A DNA stretch of 64,000 nucleotides, taken from assembly GCF_002897375.1 (NCBI RefSeq), contig NZ_BFAG01000005.1, forward strand, positions 184,740 through 248,739. The letters run 5' to 3'. The notes beneath the pieces are model-generated. The model was not told the DNA's origin and made no database searches. It was given only the letters and a program-made list of their open reading frames with translations. This DNA is from Deinococcus aerius. GTDB lineage: Bacteria > Deinococcota > Deinococci > Deinococcales > Deinococcaceae. Within the stretch, counting starts at the first letter, position 1; each line of letters starts with the position of its first letter. Made by a program: the position numbers and the translations under genes. This document shows, in pieces, positions 50,224 through 64,000 of this stretch.

Positions 50224-50997
50224 TCAGGGCGAACTTGAACTGCCCTGATCTGTCTCCAGCCTGTCCCAGAACGCCTGCAAGTCGGGTGCCAGCGGCGCCT
50301 CCGCGGCGAACTGGGTTCCGGCCCAGGGAAAGGCGATGCGGGCGGCGTGGAGCGCCTGCCGGGGGAGGAGCAGGCGTGCGGTCAGCTCCGGCGTCTGCCC
50401 CGTCTCCATGAAGTCCAGAAAGGCCTGGGGGTCGCGCCCGTAGATCTTGTCGCCCACCATCGGCAGGCCCAGGTGGGCGAGGTGGGCGCGAATCTGGTGC
50501 AGCCGCCCCGAGCGCGGGTAGGCCTCGATCAGGGTAAAGCCTGCCCGGCGCTCCACCACCCGGAAATCCGTCACGGCGGGCCGCCCGTTCGGCACGACCG
50601 CCTGCCGGATCACGACCCTGTTCGCCCCGCCCAGCCCCAGGTCCCCCAGCGGGGCGTCGAGCGTCAGCTGCTCCCACCCCGGCGAGCCGTGGACGAGGGC
50701 GAGGTACGTCTTGCCGACCAGATGTTCCTTGAACAGGGTGAAAAACCGCCGGGCGGCGTCGGGGTCGCGGCTGAGCAGTTGCGTCCCGCTCGTCTCGCGG
50801 TCGAGGCGGTGGGGCGGCGCGAGGTCCCGCTCGCCCGTCTCGGCCCGCATGAAGGTCAGCACGTCGGGCACGTCCACCCGTGCCCGCACCGGATGGGTCA
50901 GCCACAGCGCGGGCTTGCCCACCACGTAGAAGTCGGGATGCTCGACCAGCACGCGCGGCTTCTCGGTGGGGGGCGGGAGGGGCGCGCGGGCCGTCAT
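50224..50997 (-). CDS. RluA-family RNA pseudouridine synthase
   Basis: A 257-residue pseudouridine synthase with the catalytic-Asp motif [17 protein letters not shown] and the later [20 protein letters not shown] and DKIYG. It isomerises uridine in rRNA or tRNA; the site cannot be assigned. ATG at 50997 overlaps the stop of the FMN reductase (ATGA). No S4 domain is present. Confidence 0.93.
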   Translation of the reverse strand: MTARAPLPPPTEKPRVLVEHPDFYVVGKPALWLTHPVRARVDVPDVLTFMRAETGERDLAPPHRLDRETSGTQLLSRDPDAARRFFTLFKEHLVGKTYLALVHGSPGWEQLTLDAPLGDLGLGGANRVVIRQAVVPNGRPAVTDFRVVERRAGFTLIEAYPRSGRLHQIRAHLAHLGLPMVGDKIYGRDPQAFLDFMETGQTPELTARLLLPRQALHAARIAFPWAGTQFAAEAPLAPDLQAFWDRLETDQGSSSSP

Positions 50998-51572
50998 ACT
51001 TCCCAGATCGAGCGGTAGGGCCGGTTCCGCAGCCGCTCGGCAAGGTCCACCCCGCGCTCCACTGTCCGCGTCAGCCGCTCGGCCAGCCACTCGCCCGGCA
51101 CCCCATCCGCCGCCCACTCCGCCGAGGTCGCGTACACGAAGTGGGGGCTCACCACGCAGCGAAAATCCGTCATCAGCCCGAAGGCGAAGGCCCCGTGACT
51201 CAGGTAGCCGTGCGCCAGCCCGCCCGAGACGAGGAAGGTGACCGGCTTGTCGAACCACGCGCCGTGCAGGCCGCGCTCGGGGTCGGTGCTGCCCGTCAGC
51301 TCGACCAGATTCTTCGCCCCCGCCCCCAGGCCCCAGTTGTAGACGGGCCCCGCGAGAAAGACGCCGTCCGCCTCCCGAATGGCCGCGTGGTACAGCTCGG
51401 CGCTCGGATGCGTGTAGCAGGTGTCATTGTCAAAGGGGGGCAGCGGCGTGTCCCGCAGGTCGAGCAGCGTCACCTCATGCCCGGCTGCCCGGAGTTGCGC
51501 CGCCGCCAGCCCCGCCATCCAGCGGCTGCGGCTGACGGGATCGAGGCTGGTCGAGAGGACCGTGAGCTTCAC
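50994..51572 (-). CDS. NAD(P)H-dependent FMN reductase family flavoprotein
   Basis: A 192-residue flavodoxin-fold protein. The FMN-binding loop is [15 protein letters not shown], and [20 protein letters not shown] contributes the isoalloxazine site. It would reduce FMN or a quinone-type acceptor. GTG at 51572 is supported by TACCCT 7 nt upstream. It is co-transcribed with the pseudouridine synthase, a pairing without clear functional meaning. Confidence 0.9.
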   Translation of the reverse strand: MKLTVLSTSLDPVSRSRWMAGLAAAQLRAAGHEVTLLDLRDTPLPPFDNDTCYTHPSAELYHAAIREADGVFLAGPVYNWGLGAGAKNLVELTGSTDPERGLHGAWFDKPVTFLVSGGLAHGYLSHGAFAFGLMTDFRCVVSPHFVYATSAEWAADGVPGEWLAERLTRTVERGVDLAERLRNRPYRSIWEV

Positions 51573-51579
51573 GGGGGGC

Positions 51580-51585
51580 AGGGTA
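51580..51585 (-). promoter_or_regulatory. -10 box TACCCT before the FMN reductase
   Basis: Minus-strand TACCCT ends 7 nt before GTG at 51572; leaderless arrangement. Confidence 0.55.
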
Positions 51586-51694
51586 GCAGGGAGAACCCCG
51601 CCTTCCTACAGCCCACACCCCACATCTCACAACCTCCCCTAAGCCAACCGGCGCACGTTTCCCCGCCCGGCCCGTTGTTATCCTCATTTTCGAG

Positions 51695-53983
51695 ATGCCG
51701 TTCGCCGCCCGTGCCCTGACCGCCCTGGATTTTCCCCGCATCCGCGACGCCCTCGCCGAGCGCAGTTCCACGTCACTGGGCGCCGAGCGGGCGCGGGCGC
51801 TCATGCCCTCAGACGACGGGGGCCGTATCCGGCGCGAACTCGACGAGGTGGAGGACGCCCTCTTCGGGGTGAGCCTTAGCCTCGGCGGCATCCAGGACAT
51901 CCGCGACCTGTACGGGCGGGCGCAGGAGGGGCGGGTGCTCTCCGGGCAGGAGCTGCTGAACGCCTCCTACTCCCTCGACGGCGCCATGACGGTCAAGCGG
52001 GCGATCAACGCCAACTCTCGGGGGCCGCTGCGCGACGTGGCGCTGGGCCTGGGTGACCACAGCGAACTCGTGCGCCGGGTCCTCTCGTCCCTGGACCGCG
52101 ACGGCGGCGTGCGCGACGACGCCAGCCACCGTCTGCGCGACCTGCGCCGCCGCATCGAGCCGCTGCGGGGCCGCATCCGCGAGAAGCTGGCCGCCACCCT
52201 GGACCGCTGGGCAGACGTGCTTCAGGAGCACATCGTCACCATCCGGCGCGACCGCTACGTGCTCCCGGTGCAGGCGAGCCGGGTGGGACAGGTGCAGGGC
52301 ATCATCGTGGACGCCTCGGCCACCGGGCAGACGTACTTCGTGGAACCGGCGGCGGTCACGCAGCTCAACAACGAACTCGCCCGGTTGATCCTCGACGAGG
52401 AGGCGGAAGTCCGGCGCATCCTCACCGAACTCTCCGGGCTGCTCGCGTCCGACCCCGACGTGCCCGTCACCCTCGCCACCATCGGCGAACTCGACCTGAT
52501 CTCCGCCAAGGCGAGGCTCGCGCGTGAATGGCGCCTGAACCGCCCCGAGCCCACCCAGGGCGGCACCTACGACCTGCGCGAGGCCCGGCACCCGCTGATC
52601 GAAAACCCCGTTCCCAACGACATCACGCTCGGCGACACGAAGATGCTCCTGATCACCGGGCCGAACATGGGCGGCAAGACGGCGACCCTCAAGACGCTGG
52701 GGCTCGCCGTGCTCATGCACCAGTGTGGCATGTACGTCGCGGCGGCCTCCGCCCGGCTGCCCGTGGTGCGCGACGTGCTGGTGGACATCGGCGACGAGCA
52801 GAGCATTGAAGCCAGCCTCTCGACCTTCGCCTCGCACCTCAAGCACCTGCGCTTCGTGCTGCGGCACGCGGCGCCCGATACCCTGGTACTCATCGACGAG
52901 TTGGGCTCGGGCACCGACCCCGCCGAGGGGGCTGCGCTCGCGCAGTCGCTCATCGAGACCCTGCTGGGGCAGGATGCCCGCGGCATCATCACCTCGCACC
53001 TCTCGCCCCTCAAGCTCTTCGCGCTGGAGACTCCCGGGCTCAAGAATGCCTCGATGGGCTTCGACCTGGAGGCCCTGGCCCCGACCTACCAGCTTCAGGT
53101 GGGGCAGCCGGGCCGCTCCTACGCCCTCGCCATCGCGCGCCGGATGGGCTTGCCGGAGGGTGTACTCGCCCGCGCCGAGGAATTGCTCGGCCCCGACGCG
53201 GGCCTGATGGAGCGGATGCTGGAGGGGTTGGAGCGCGAGCGGGCGGACCTCGCCTCGGAGCTGGAGCGGGCCACGACCGCCCGCCGCGACGCGGAGGCCG
53301 AACTCGGCCGGGTGCGCCAGGAGCGCGAGACGCTGGAGGCCCGCCGGGACGAAATGATCGCCGAGGCCGCCCAGAAGGCCGAAACGCTGTACGCCGACGC
53401 CATCGAGCGGGTCCGCACCCTGCGCGCCCGCGCCCAGGAGGACAGTGCCCGCCCCCGGGTGATGCAGGAGCTGCGCGAGCTGCGCTCGGCGGCCCAGAAG
53501 GCCCGCCCCGCCCCGCCCCCGCCCCGCGAGGAGCGCGGCGACCCCATCCGGGTGGGGAGCGCGGTCGAGGTGCCCGCCTACGGCGCGACCGGCCAGGTGC
53601 TGGAGATGCGCGGCGACGACCTCGTGGTGCAGCTCGGCGTGATGAAGGTGGGCGTGAGGCGCCGGGACGTGCGCCTCAAACCCGAGCCCAAGGTGAAGTC
53701 GCCCCGGCCCGCCTTCGCAGGGACGAGCCCCAATACCTTCCAGGGCGAGCTGCAACTGCGCGGCCTGGGGGTGGAGGAGGCGGTCGAGGAACTCCGAACC
53801 GCGATCACCGAGGCGCAGGCCCTGCGGGAGACCCCGCTGCGGGTGGTGCACGGCAAGGGGCAGGGGGTGCTGCGGCGGTTGCTGCGCGACTATCTCAAGA
53901 CCGACAAGCGCGTCGAGTCCTTTCACGACGCCGAGGCGAACCAGGGCGGGCACGGCGTGACCATCGTGAACGTTCGAGTCTAA
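51695..53983 (+). CDS. mutS2: MutS2 family protein
   Basis: A 762-residue MutS2. The clamp/lever region is followed by the ATPase domain (Walker A GPNMGGKT, residues 322-329; Walker [13 protein letters not shown]), then a coiled coil (~500-620), a KOW-like segment, and a C-terminal Smr nuclease domain ([20 protein letters not shown]). MutS2 lacks the mismatch-recognition domain of MutS1; it is implicated in anti-recombination and in resolving collided ribosomes. TATCCT lies 10 nt before ATG, giving at most a very short leader. Confidence 0.96.
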   Translation: MPFAARALTALDFPRIRDALAERSSTSLGAERARALMPSDDGGRIRRELDEVEDALFGVSLSLGGIQDIRDLYGRAQEGRVLSGQELLNASYSLDGAMTVKRAINANSRGPLRDVALGLGDHSELVRRVLSSLDRDGGVRDDASHRLRDLRRRIEPLRGRIREKLAATLDRWADVLQEHIVTIRRDRYVLPVQASRVGQVQGIIVDASATGQTYFVEPAAVTQLNNELARLILDEEAEVRRILTELSGLLASDPDVPVTLATIGELDLISAKARLAREWRLNRPEPTQGGTYDLREARHPLIENPVPNDITLGDTKMLLITGPNMGGKTATLKTLGLAVLMHQCGMYVAAASARLPVVRDVLVDIGDEQSIEASLSTFASHLKHLRFVLRHAAPDTLVLIDELGSGTDPAEGAALAQSLIETLLGQDARGIITSHLSPLKLFALETPGLKNASMGFDLEALAPTYQLQVGQPGRSYALAIARRMGLPEGVLARAEELLGPDAGLMERMLEGLERERADLASELERATTARRDAEAELGRVRQERETLEARRDEMIAEAAQKAETLYADAIERVRTLRARAQEDSARPRVMQELRELRSAAQKARPAPPPPREERGDPIRVGSAVEVPAYGATGQVLEMRGDDLVVQLGVMKVGVRRRDVRLKPEPKVKSPRPAFAGTSPNTFQGELQLRGLGVEEAVEELRTAITEAQALRETPLRVVHGKGQGVLRRLLRDYLKTDKRVESFHDAEANQGGHGVTIVNVRV

Positions 53984-54073
53984 AAGTTCACCTCCCCGGG
54001 GAACAAGTTCGGCCCATGAGGTTGTCTAGACCAATTCAGAGTTTTGTGCGACCTGTCCAGGCAGGATGCGGGC

Positions 54074-55024
54074 GTGTTCGACCGATCCTCTTCGGCCCTG
54101 AGACTCGCGGCGGCCACGGCCATGCTCTCCCTGTCTGCCCTCGCCGCCGCCCAGCCGGTCTTTCACCTGCCCGCCAACTACCTGTCGCGGTTTTCGAGCA
54201 CGGAGCTGCTCGCTTCCAGCGAGGCGGGGTTTGGCGTTCGGTACGTGCCCCTGCCGCTCACCCAGGACATCCGTATCTCGGTGGTCAAGGCGCCGACCCA
54301 CTGGGATTACGGCGTCAGCGCCCGGTTAAACGACACCAGCCTCGCGGCTGGAGTCTTCTACAACGTCCCCAAGCTGGAGGTCACCCATGATCCCTCCAGG
54401 GGGTTGCAGTTCCGGGGGCTGGTCCAGGGCAATGGGGCCACGTCCTTTTTCACCGGGGGCTACGCCTTCACCGCCCTGGGTGACCGGGTGCGCGTGCTGA
54501 ACAACGTGGGGGTCGGCTTCGAGGGTGACAGCGTCGCTGCGCCCTACACGCAAACGGAGGTGGGAGGGGGGTATGGCCGCGCTTTCGGCAAGTTCAATGC
54601 CTCGTTCGGGGCGACGGCGCGGGTCTTCACCTTTCCGGCGCAGCGGCAGGCGCAGGGCAGCCTGGATTTCAGCGTGAGCGCCAACATCTCGCCCCTGAGG
54701 GGGCTCACGCTCGACGCCTCCCACTTCGAACGCTTCGCCGTCGGCAAGGTCACCCTGGGCGCGCTGAACTACGGCCGTTACGAGGAGTCGAACGCCAGCC
54801 TCACCTACCGCCTGCCGGTGGGGTCCACCCCGCCCGCCTTCACCGTGGGCGCCCTGCGCACCCGGGTGAACCGGGTCTGGACGGGCAACGTCACCTCTGT
54901 CTATGCCGACCTGCTGCTGCGCGCGGAGGTGATTCCCTCGATGTTCGGCCCCTCGGTCGGCTACCAGTGGGCGGCGGACGGCACGGGCAAGTGGCTCTTC
55001 AGCCTGGCGTTCATGGGCAAGTGA
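54074..55024 (+). CDS. exported probable beta-barrel protein
   Basis: A 316-residue protein with a signal peptide ([19 protein letters not shown]). The rest is alternating beta strands with aromatic girdle-like residues ([39 protein letters not shown]) and ends in Phe-rich [10 protein letters not shown]. That suggests an outer-membrane beta barrel. GTG at 54074 places the signal peptide at the N-terminus; an upstream TTG at 54044 is possible. No family is recognised. It lies between mutS2 and gfh1. Confidence 0.65.
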   Translation: MFDRSSSALRLAAATAMLSLSALAAAQPVFHLPANYLSRFSSTELLASSEAGFGVRYVPLPLTQDIRISVVKAPTHWDYGVSARLNDTSLAAGVFYNVPKLEVTHDPSRGLQFRGLVQGNGATSFFTGGYAFTALGDRVRVLNNVGVGFEGDSVAAPYTQTEVGGGYGRAFGKFNASFGATARVFTFPAQRQAQGSLDFSVSANISPLRGLTLDASHFERFAVGKVTLGALNYGRYEESNASLTYRLPVGSTPPAFTVGALRTRVNRVWTGNVTSVYADLLLRAEVIPSMFGPSVGYQWAADGTGKWLFSLAFMGK

Positions 55025-55123
55025 CCGGCTGATTCCCGGTGCCCCGGGGGCTTCCCCCGCGCAGCCGGGAGTCTGCTTCCCACCCTCCCGCCTGGAGCAA
55101 GCCGCCTGACGGACGAGCTTGCG

Positions 55124-55152
55124 TTGTCTGCCAGACGTGCTTGTGGCAGAAT
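55124..55152 (+). promoter_or_regulatory. candidate promoter of gfh1
   Basis: TTGTCT (55124-55129) and CAGAAT (55147-55152) are separated by 17 nt, giving a leader of about 60 nt that ends with GGAGG before GTG at 55222. Confidence 0.45.
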
Positions 55153-55221
55153 GCCGGGCGAATTCTCAGAAATTCGTTCCTTTTCCTTCATCCCCATGCA
55201 CGCGAGCAGTGGAGGGCAGCC

Positions 55222-55710
55222 GTGGTACAAGCGACGAGACAGGTCAGACTCACCCGGGAGGGCTTCGAGCGCCTTCAGCGCACCCTGGCGCAGGAGAACG
55301 CCCGCCTGGCAGAGGCGACCCGCATCCTGCAAGAGCAGATGGAGACGAGCGCCGACAACGAGGACACTGGCCTGGAGGACGCCAAGCGCGAGAAGCTGAA
55401 TATCGAGGCCCGCATCGAGGAGCTGGAGGACACCCTCGCCCGCGCCGCGATCATCGAGGACCACGAGAACGACGGGCGGGTGGAACTCGGCGCGGTGGTC
55501 ACCCTCGCCAACGAGACCACCAAAAAGGACATGCGCGTGCAGGTCGTCAGTGCCCCCGAGGCGGCGGTCCTCGGCGGCAGCCTGCCCCGCATCAGCGAGG
55601 AGAGCCCGGTGGGCAAGCAGCTCATGGGCCGCAAGCCCGGCGAGACCTTTGTGGTGAACCTGGAAAACGGCCGTCAGGTCAAGTACCGGGTCAAGACCAT
55701 CGAGTATTAG
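55222..55710 (+). CDS. Gre-factor homologue, Gfh1-type RNA polymerase regulator
   Basis: A 162-residue protein of the GreA/GreB fold: an N-terminal coiled coil (~residues 8-78) that enters the RNA polymerase secondary channel and a C-terminal FKBP-like domain ([40 protein letters not shown]). It resembles Thermus Gfh1, an inhibitor of RNA polymerase, more than Gre[21 protein letters not shown] matches the Gfh1 tip region and lacks the GreA pattern. Acidic tip residues are Asp45, Glu47 and Asp48. GTG at 55222 has GGAGG upstream. It is followed closely by lysS, an arrangement also seen for greA. Confidence 0.88.
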   Translation: MVQATRQVRLTREGFERLQRTLAQENARLAEATRILQEQMETSADNEDTGLEDAKREKLNIEARIEELEDTLARAAIIEDHENDGRVELGAVVTLANETTKKDMRVQVVSAPEAAVLGGSLPRISEESPVGKQLMGRKPGETFVVNLENGRQVKYRVKTIEY

Positions 55711-55780
55711 GCGGAGCAGGGGAGAGCGGGGGGTGCCGGTGGGGGCCCTCCGCTCCCTCTTTTGCCCCTGCGCCGCCGCC

Positions 55781-55786
55781 TATACT
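55781..55786 (+). promoter_or_regulatory. -10 box TATACT before lysS
   Basis: TATACT ends 7 nt before ATG at 55794; leaderless arrangement, independent of the gfh1 promoter. Confidence 0.6.
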
Positions 55787-55793
55787 TCCCCCC

Positions 55794-57338
<1,545 letters not shown>

Positions 57339-57511
57339 GAGCCGTTCGGGAAGGAGCTGGGACCTCTGGGCTCCGGCTCTTTCCTTTGCCGCCAGACATT
57401 TAATTGGTTCTGTTGACAAACAAAGGCCAAAGGGGGCAGGATGAAGCGTTCCATAAGACCGCCCGCCTCGTGTCCACGAGGTCTCCTCCGCTTTCTCATC
57501 CCGGGGTTGCC

Positions 57512-60087
<2,576 letters not shown>

Positions 60088-60095
60088 GCCTCGGC

Positions 60096-60124
60096 CGGGG
60101 CGGCGTCCACGTGGCGCCGCCCCG
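60096..60124 (+). terminator. intercistronic hairpin after the sugar-binding-protein gene
   Basis: CGGGGCGGCG and CGCCGCCCCG form a perfect 10-bp stem with a 9-nt loop and no U run, 8 nt after the stop. Partial termination or 3'-end protection would give more binding protein than permease. Confidence 0.7.
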
Positions 60125-60153
60125 CGCCCATGAGGGCGGGGCGCAACAGTATT

Positions 60154-60216
60154 GTCATGCTGAGCGTCAGCGAAGCAGCCCGGGGTTTCGGGACCCTTTG
60201 CTCCGCTCAGGGTGAC
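60154..60216. repeat. intergenic repeat, GTCATGCTGAG/CCCTTCGCTC family, copy 4
   Basis: GTCATGCTGAGCGTCAGCGA at the left and CTTTGCTCCGCTCAGGGTGA at the right are the clearest copy of the two arms. It lies between the binding-protein and permease genes of the sugar operon. Confidence 0.8.
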
Positions 60217-60266
60217 AAGCGTTCTGAGCCCCGTCCTGGGGCGCGCCCCCGTCCCAAGGAGTTGTT

Positions 60267-62278
<2,012 letters not shown>

Positions 62279-62537
62279 AGCTTCCAGACCCTGGCGGCAC
62301 GCCTTCCCCCACGGGTGGGCGTGTTGCTCTTTGTGGAGGGATTGAGCGGGGGCATCCACAGGCTGAGGGGCTGTCTCCCACCTCCTTGATTCCGCCCGGT
62401 TGGGATGGCTGGAGGAACAGCCCCCAACTTGCCTGGCGGGAGAGTCGCCGAGCGGATGACCGCCTCCCGTCTGACCCACCTTCGCGCCTTTTCTGACAGC
62501 GACCGCCGGTCAGCTACGGTAGACTTCCGCCTACCTC

Positions 62538-63689
<1,152 letters not shown>

Positions 63690-63767
63690 GGACGAGAAAA
63701 GCGGGGGCTTATGTGCGGGTAAGACATACCCTGCGTAATGGACGGCGATCCGCAGCACCTGTTCCTG

Positions 63768-64000
63768 GTTTCAATCCTCAGCCCACCCGAAGGCAGGCTG
63801 CAACCCGGGGTCATCATCAACGACGCGCTGTACGACACCAGGTTTCAATCCTCAGCCCACCCGAAGGCAGGCTGCAACCCCCAGGGACAGGGCACCGTAA
63901 CTCGTCCCGGCGGGTTTCAATCCTCAGCCCACCCGAAGGCAGGCTGCAACGCGCCGGTCACGTGAGGCCCCGATGTGAGCGGCTGTTTCAATCCTCAGCC
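63768..64000 (-). CRISPR. CRISPR array, trailer end, continues beyond the window
   Basis: Three full 37-nt repeats at 63768-63804, 63842-63878 and 63914-63950 and the first 16 nt of a fourth at 63985. Spacers are 37, 35 and 34 nt. On the plus strand each repeat starts GTTTCAATCCTCAGCC and ends GGCAGGCTGCAAC; the reverse complement ends ATTGAAAC, the usual crRNA 5' handle of type I/III systems. The array is therefore probably transcribed leftwards, with leader and cas genes to the right. All full repeats are identical. Confidence 0.97.

Noticed and set aside
51809..53953. A 714-codon open frame antisense to mutS2, and similar long antisense frames opposite topA (31288-32661), the liv binding protein (9068-10273) and the HD-GYP gene (35485-37635)
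   Set aside because: Long opposite-strand frames are expected in GC-rich genes; their translations are low-complexity and match no family, while the sense genes have full motif sets.
63731..63767. An additional spacer to the left of the first CRISPR repeat
   Set aside because: It has spacer-like length, but no intact or degenerate repeat precedes it, so it is taken as flanking sequence.

Overview
The window is high-GC DNA with dense genes, short ATGA/GTGA/TTGA overlaps and few introduced segments. The gene set points to a Deinococcus chromosome. It has a Gfh1-type Gre-factor homologue (not a plain GreA) next to lysS, a futalosine-pathway menaquinone gene (mqnC), MutS2, a topoisomerase I without zinc fingers but with GRYGPY-type C-terminal repeats, thyX instead of thyA, and a spore-photoproduct-lyase-like radical SAM enzyme. 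Many genes also carry a TANNNT -10 box only 6-8 nt before the start codon, the arrangement of leaderless transcripts. The species cannot be named from sequence alone.

Layout. 1-2700 is an accessory segment: the end of an IS5-family element with a probable programmed -1 frameshift, an orphan CopG-type antitoxin, two paralogous type IV pilins of very different base composition, and an AbrB/PIN toxin-antitoxin pair with a palindromic operator and an apparent ATA start. 2918-6741 holds dnaB, a Nudix hydrolase, a zinc-ribbon protein, an SDR-like protein and nrdR. 6890-11675 is a complete branched-chain amino-acid-type ABC transporter (livG-livF-SBP-livH-livM, minus strand). 11935-13884 is thyX, split by a 415-residue intein with an HNH endonuclease. 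14128-20471 contains EVE, HtrA-like, GalM, RlmB, S4-domain and ZapE-like genes. 20657-28424 has tRNA-Leu(UAA), tmRNA, PHP, lipid kinase, a frameshifted EEP hydrolase, the SPL-like protein, HflX and tRNA-Ser(CGA). 28518-41429 carries murJ, a DUF218 gene, topA, a 1238-residue PAS/GAF/HD-GYP protein, mqnC and glgC.

41991-44510 is the rpmH-rnpA-yidD-yidC operon with a clear terminator. 44583-51572 contains a toroid-fold protein, a C39-like/TPR protein, the E1 beta and alpha subunits of a 2-oxoacid dehydrogenase separated by an inverted repeat, an RluA-family pseudouridine synthase and an FMN reductase. 51695-57338 has mutS2, a probable beta-barrel protein, gfh1 and lysS. 57512-62278 is a sugar-uptake cluster (ROK regulator, binding protein, two permeases, no ATPase). 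A histidine kinase follows, and the window ends inside a CRISPR array that appears to be transcribed leftwards, with no cas genes in view.

Three themes stand out. First, inteins: thyX carries one and has AT-rich extein on its N side, and dnaB is abruptly AT-rich exactly around the known DnaB RESG|(S/A)IEQD intein site but has no intein. Second, at least three families of intergenic palindromic repeats are scattered between genes. Third, leaderless promoters are widespread and decide several start codons.
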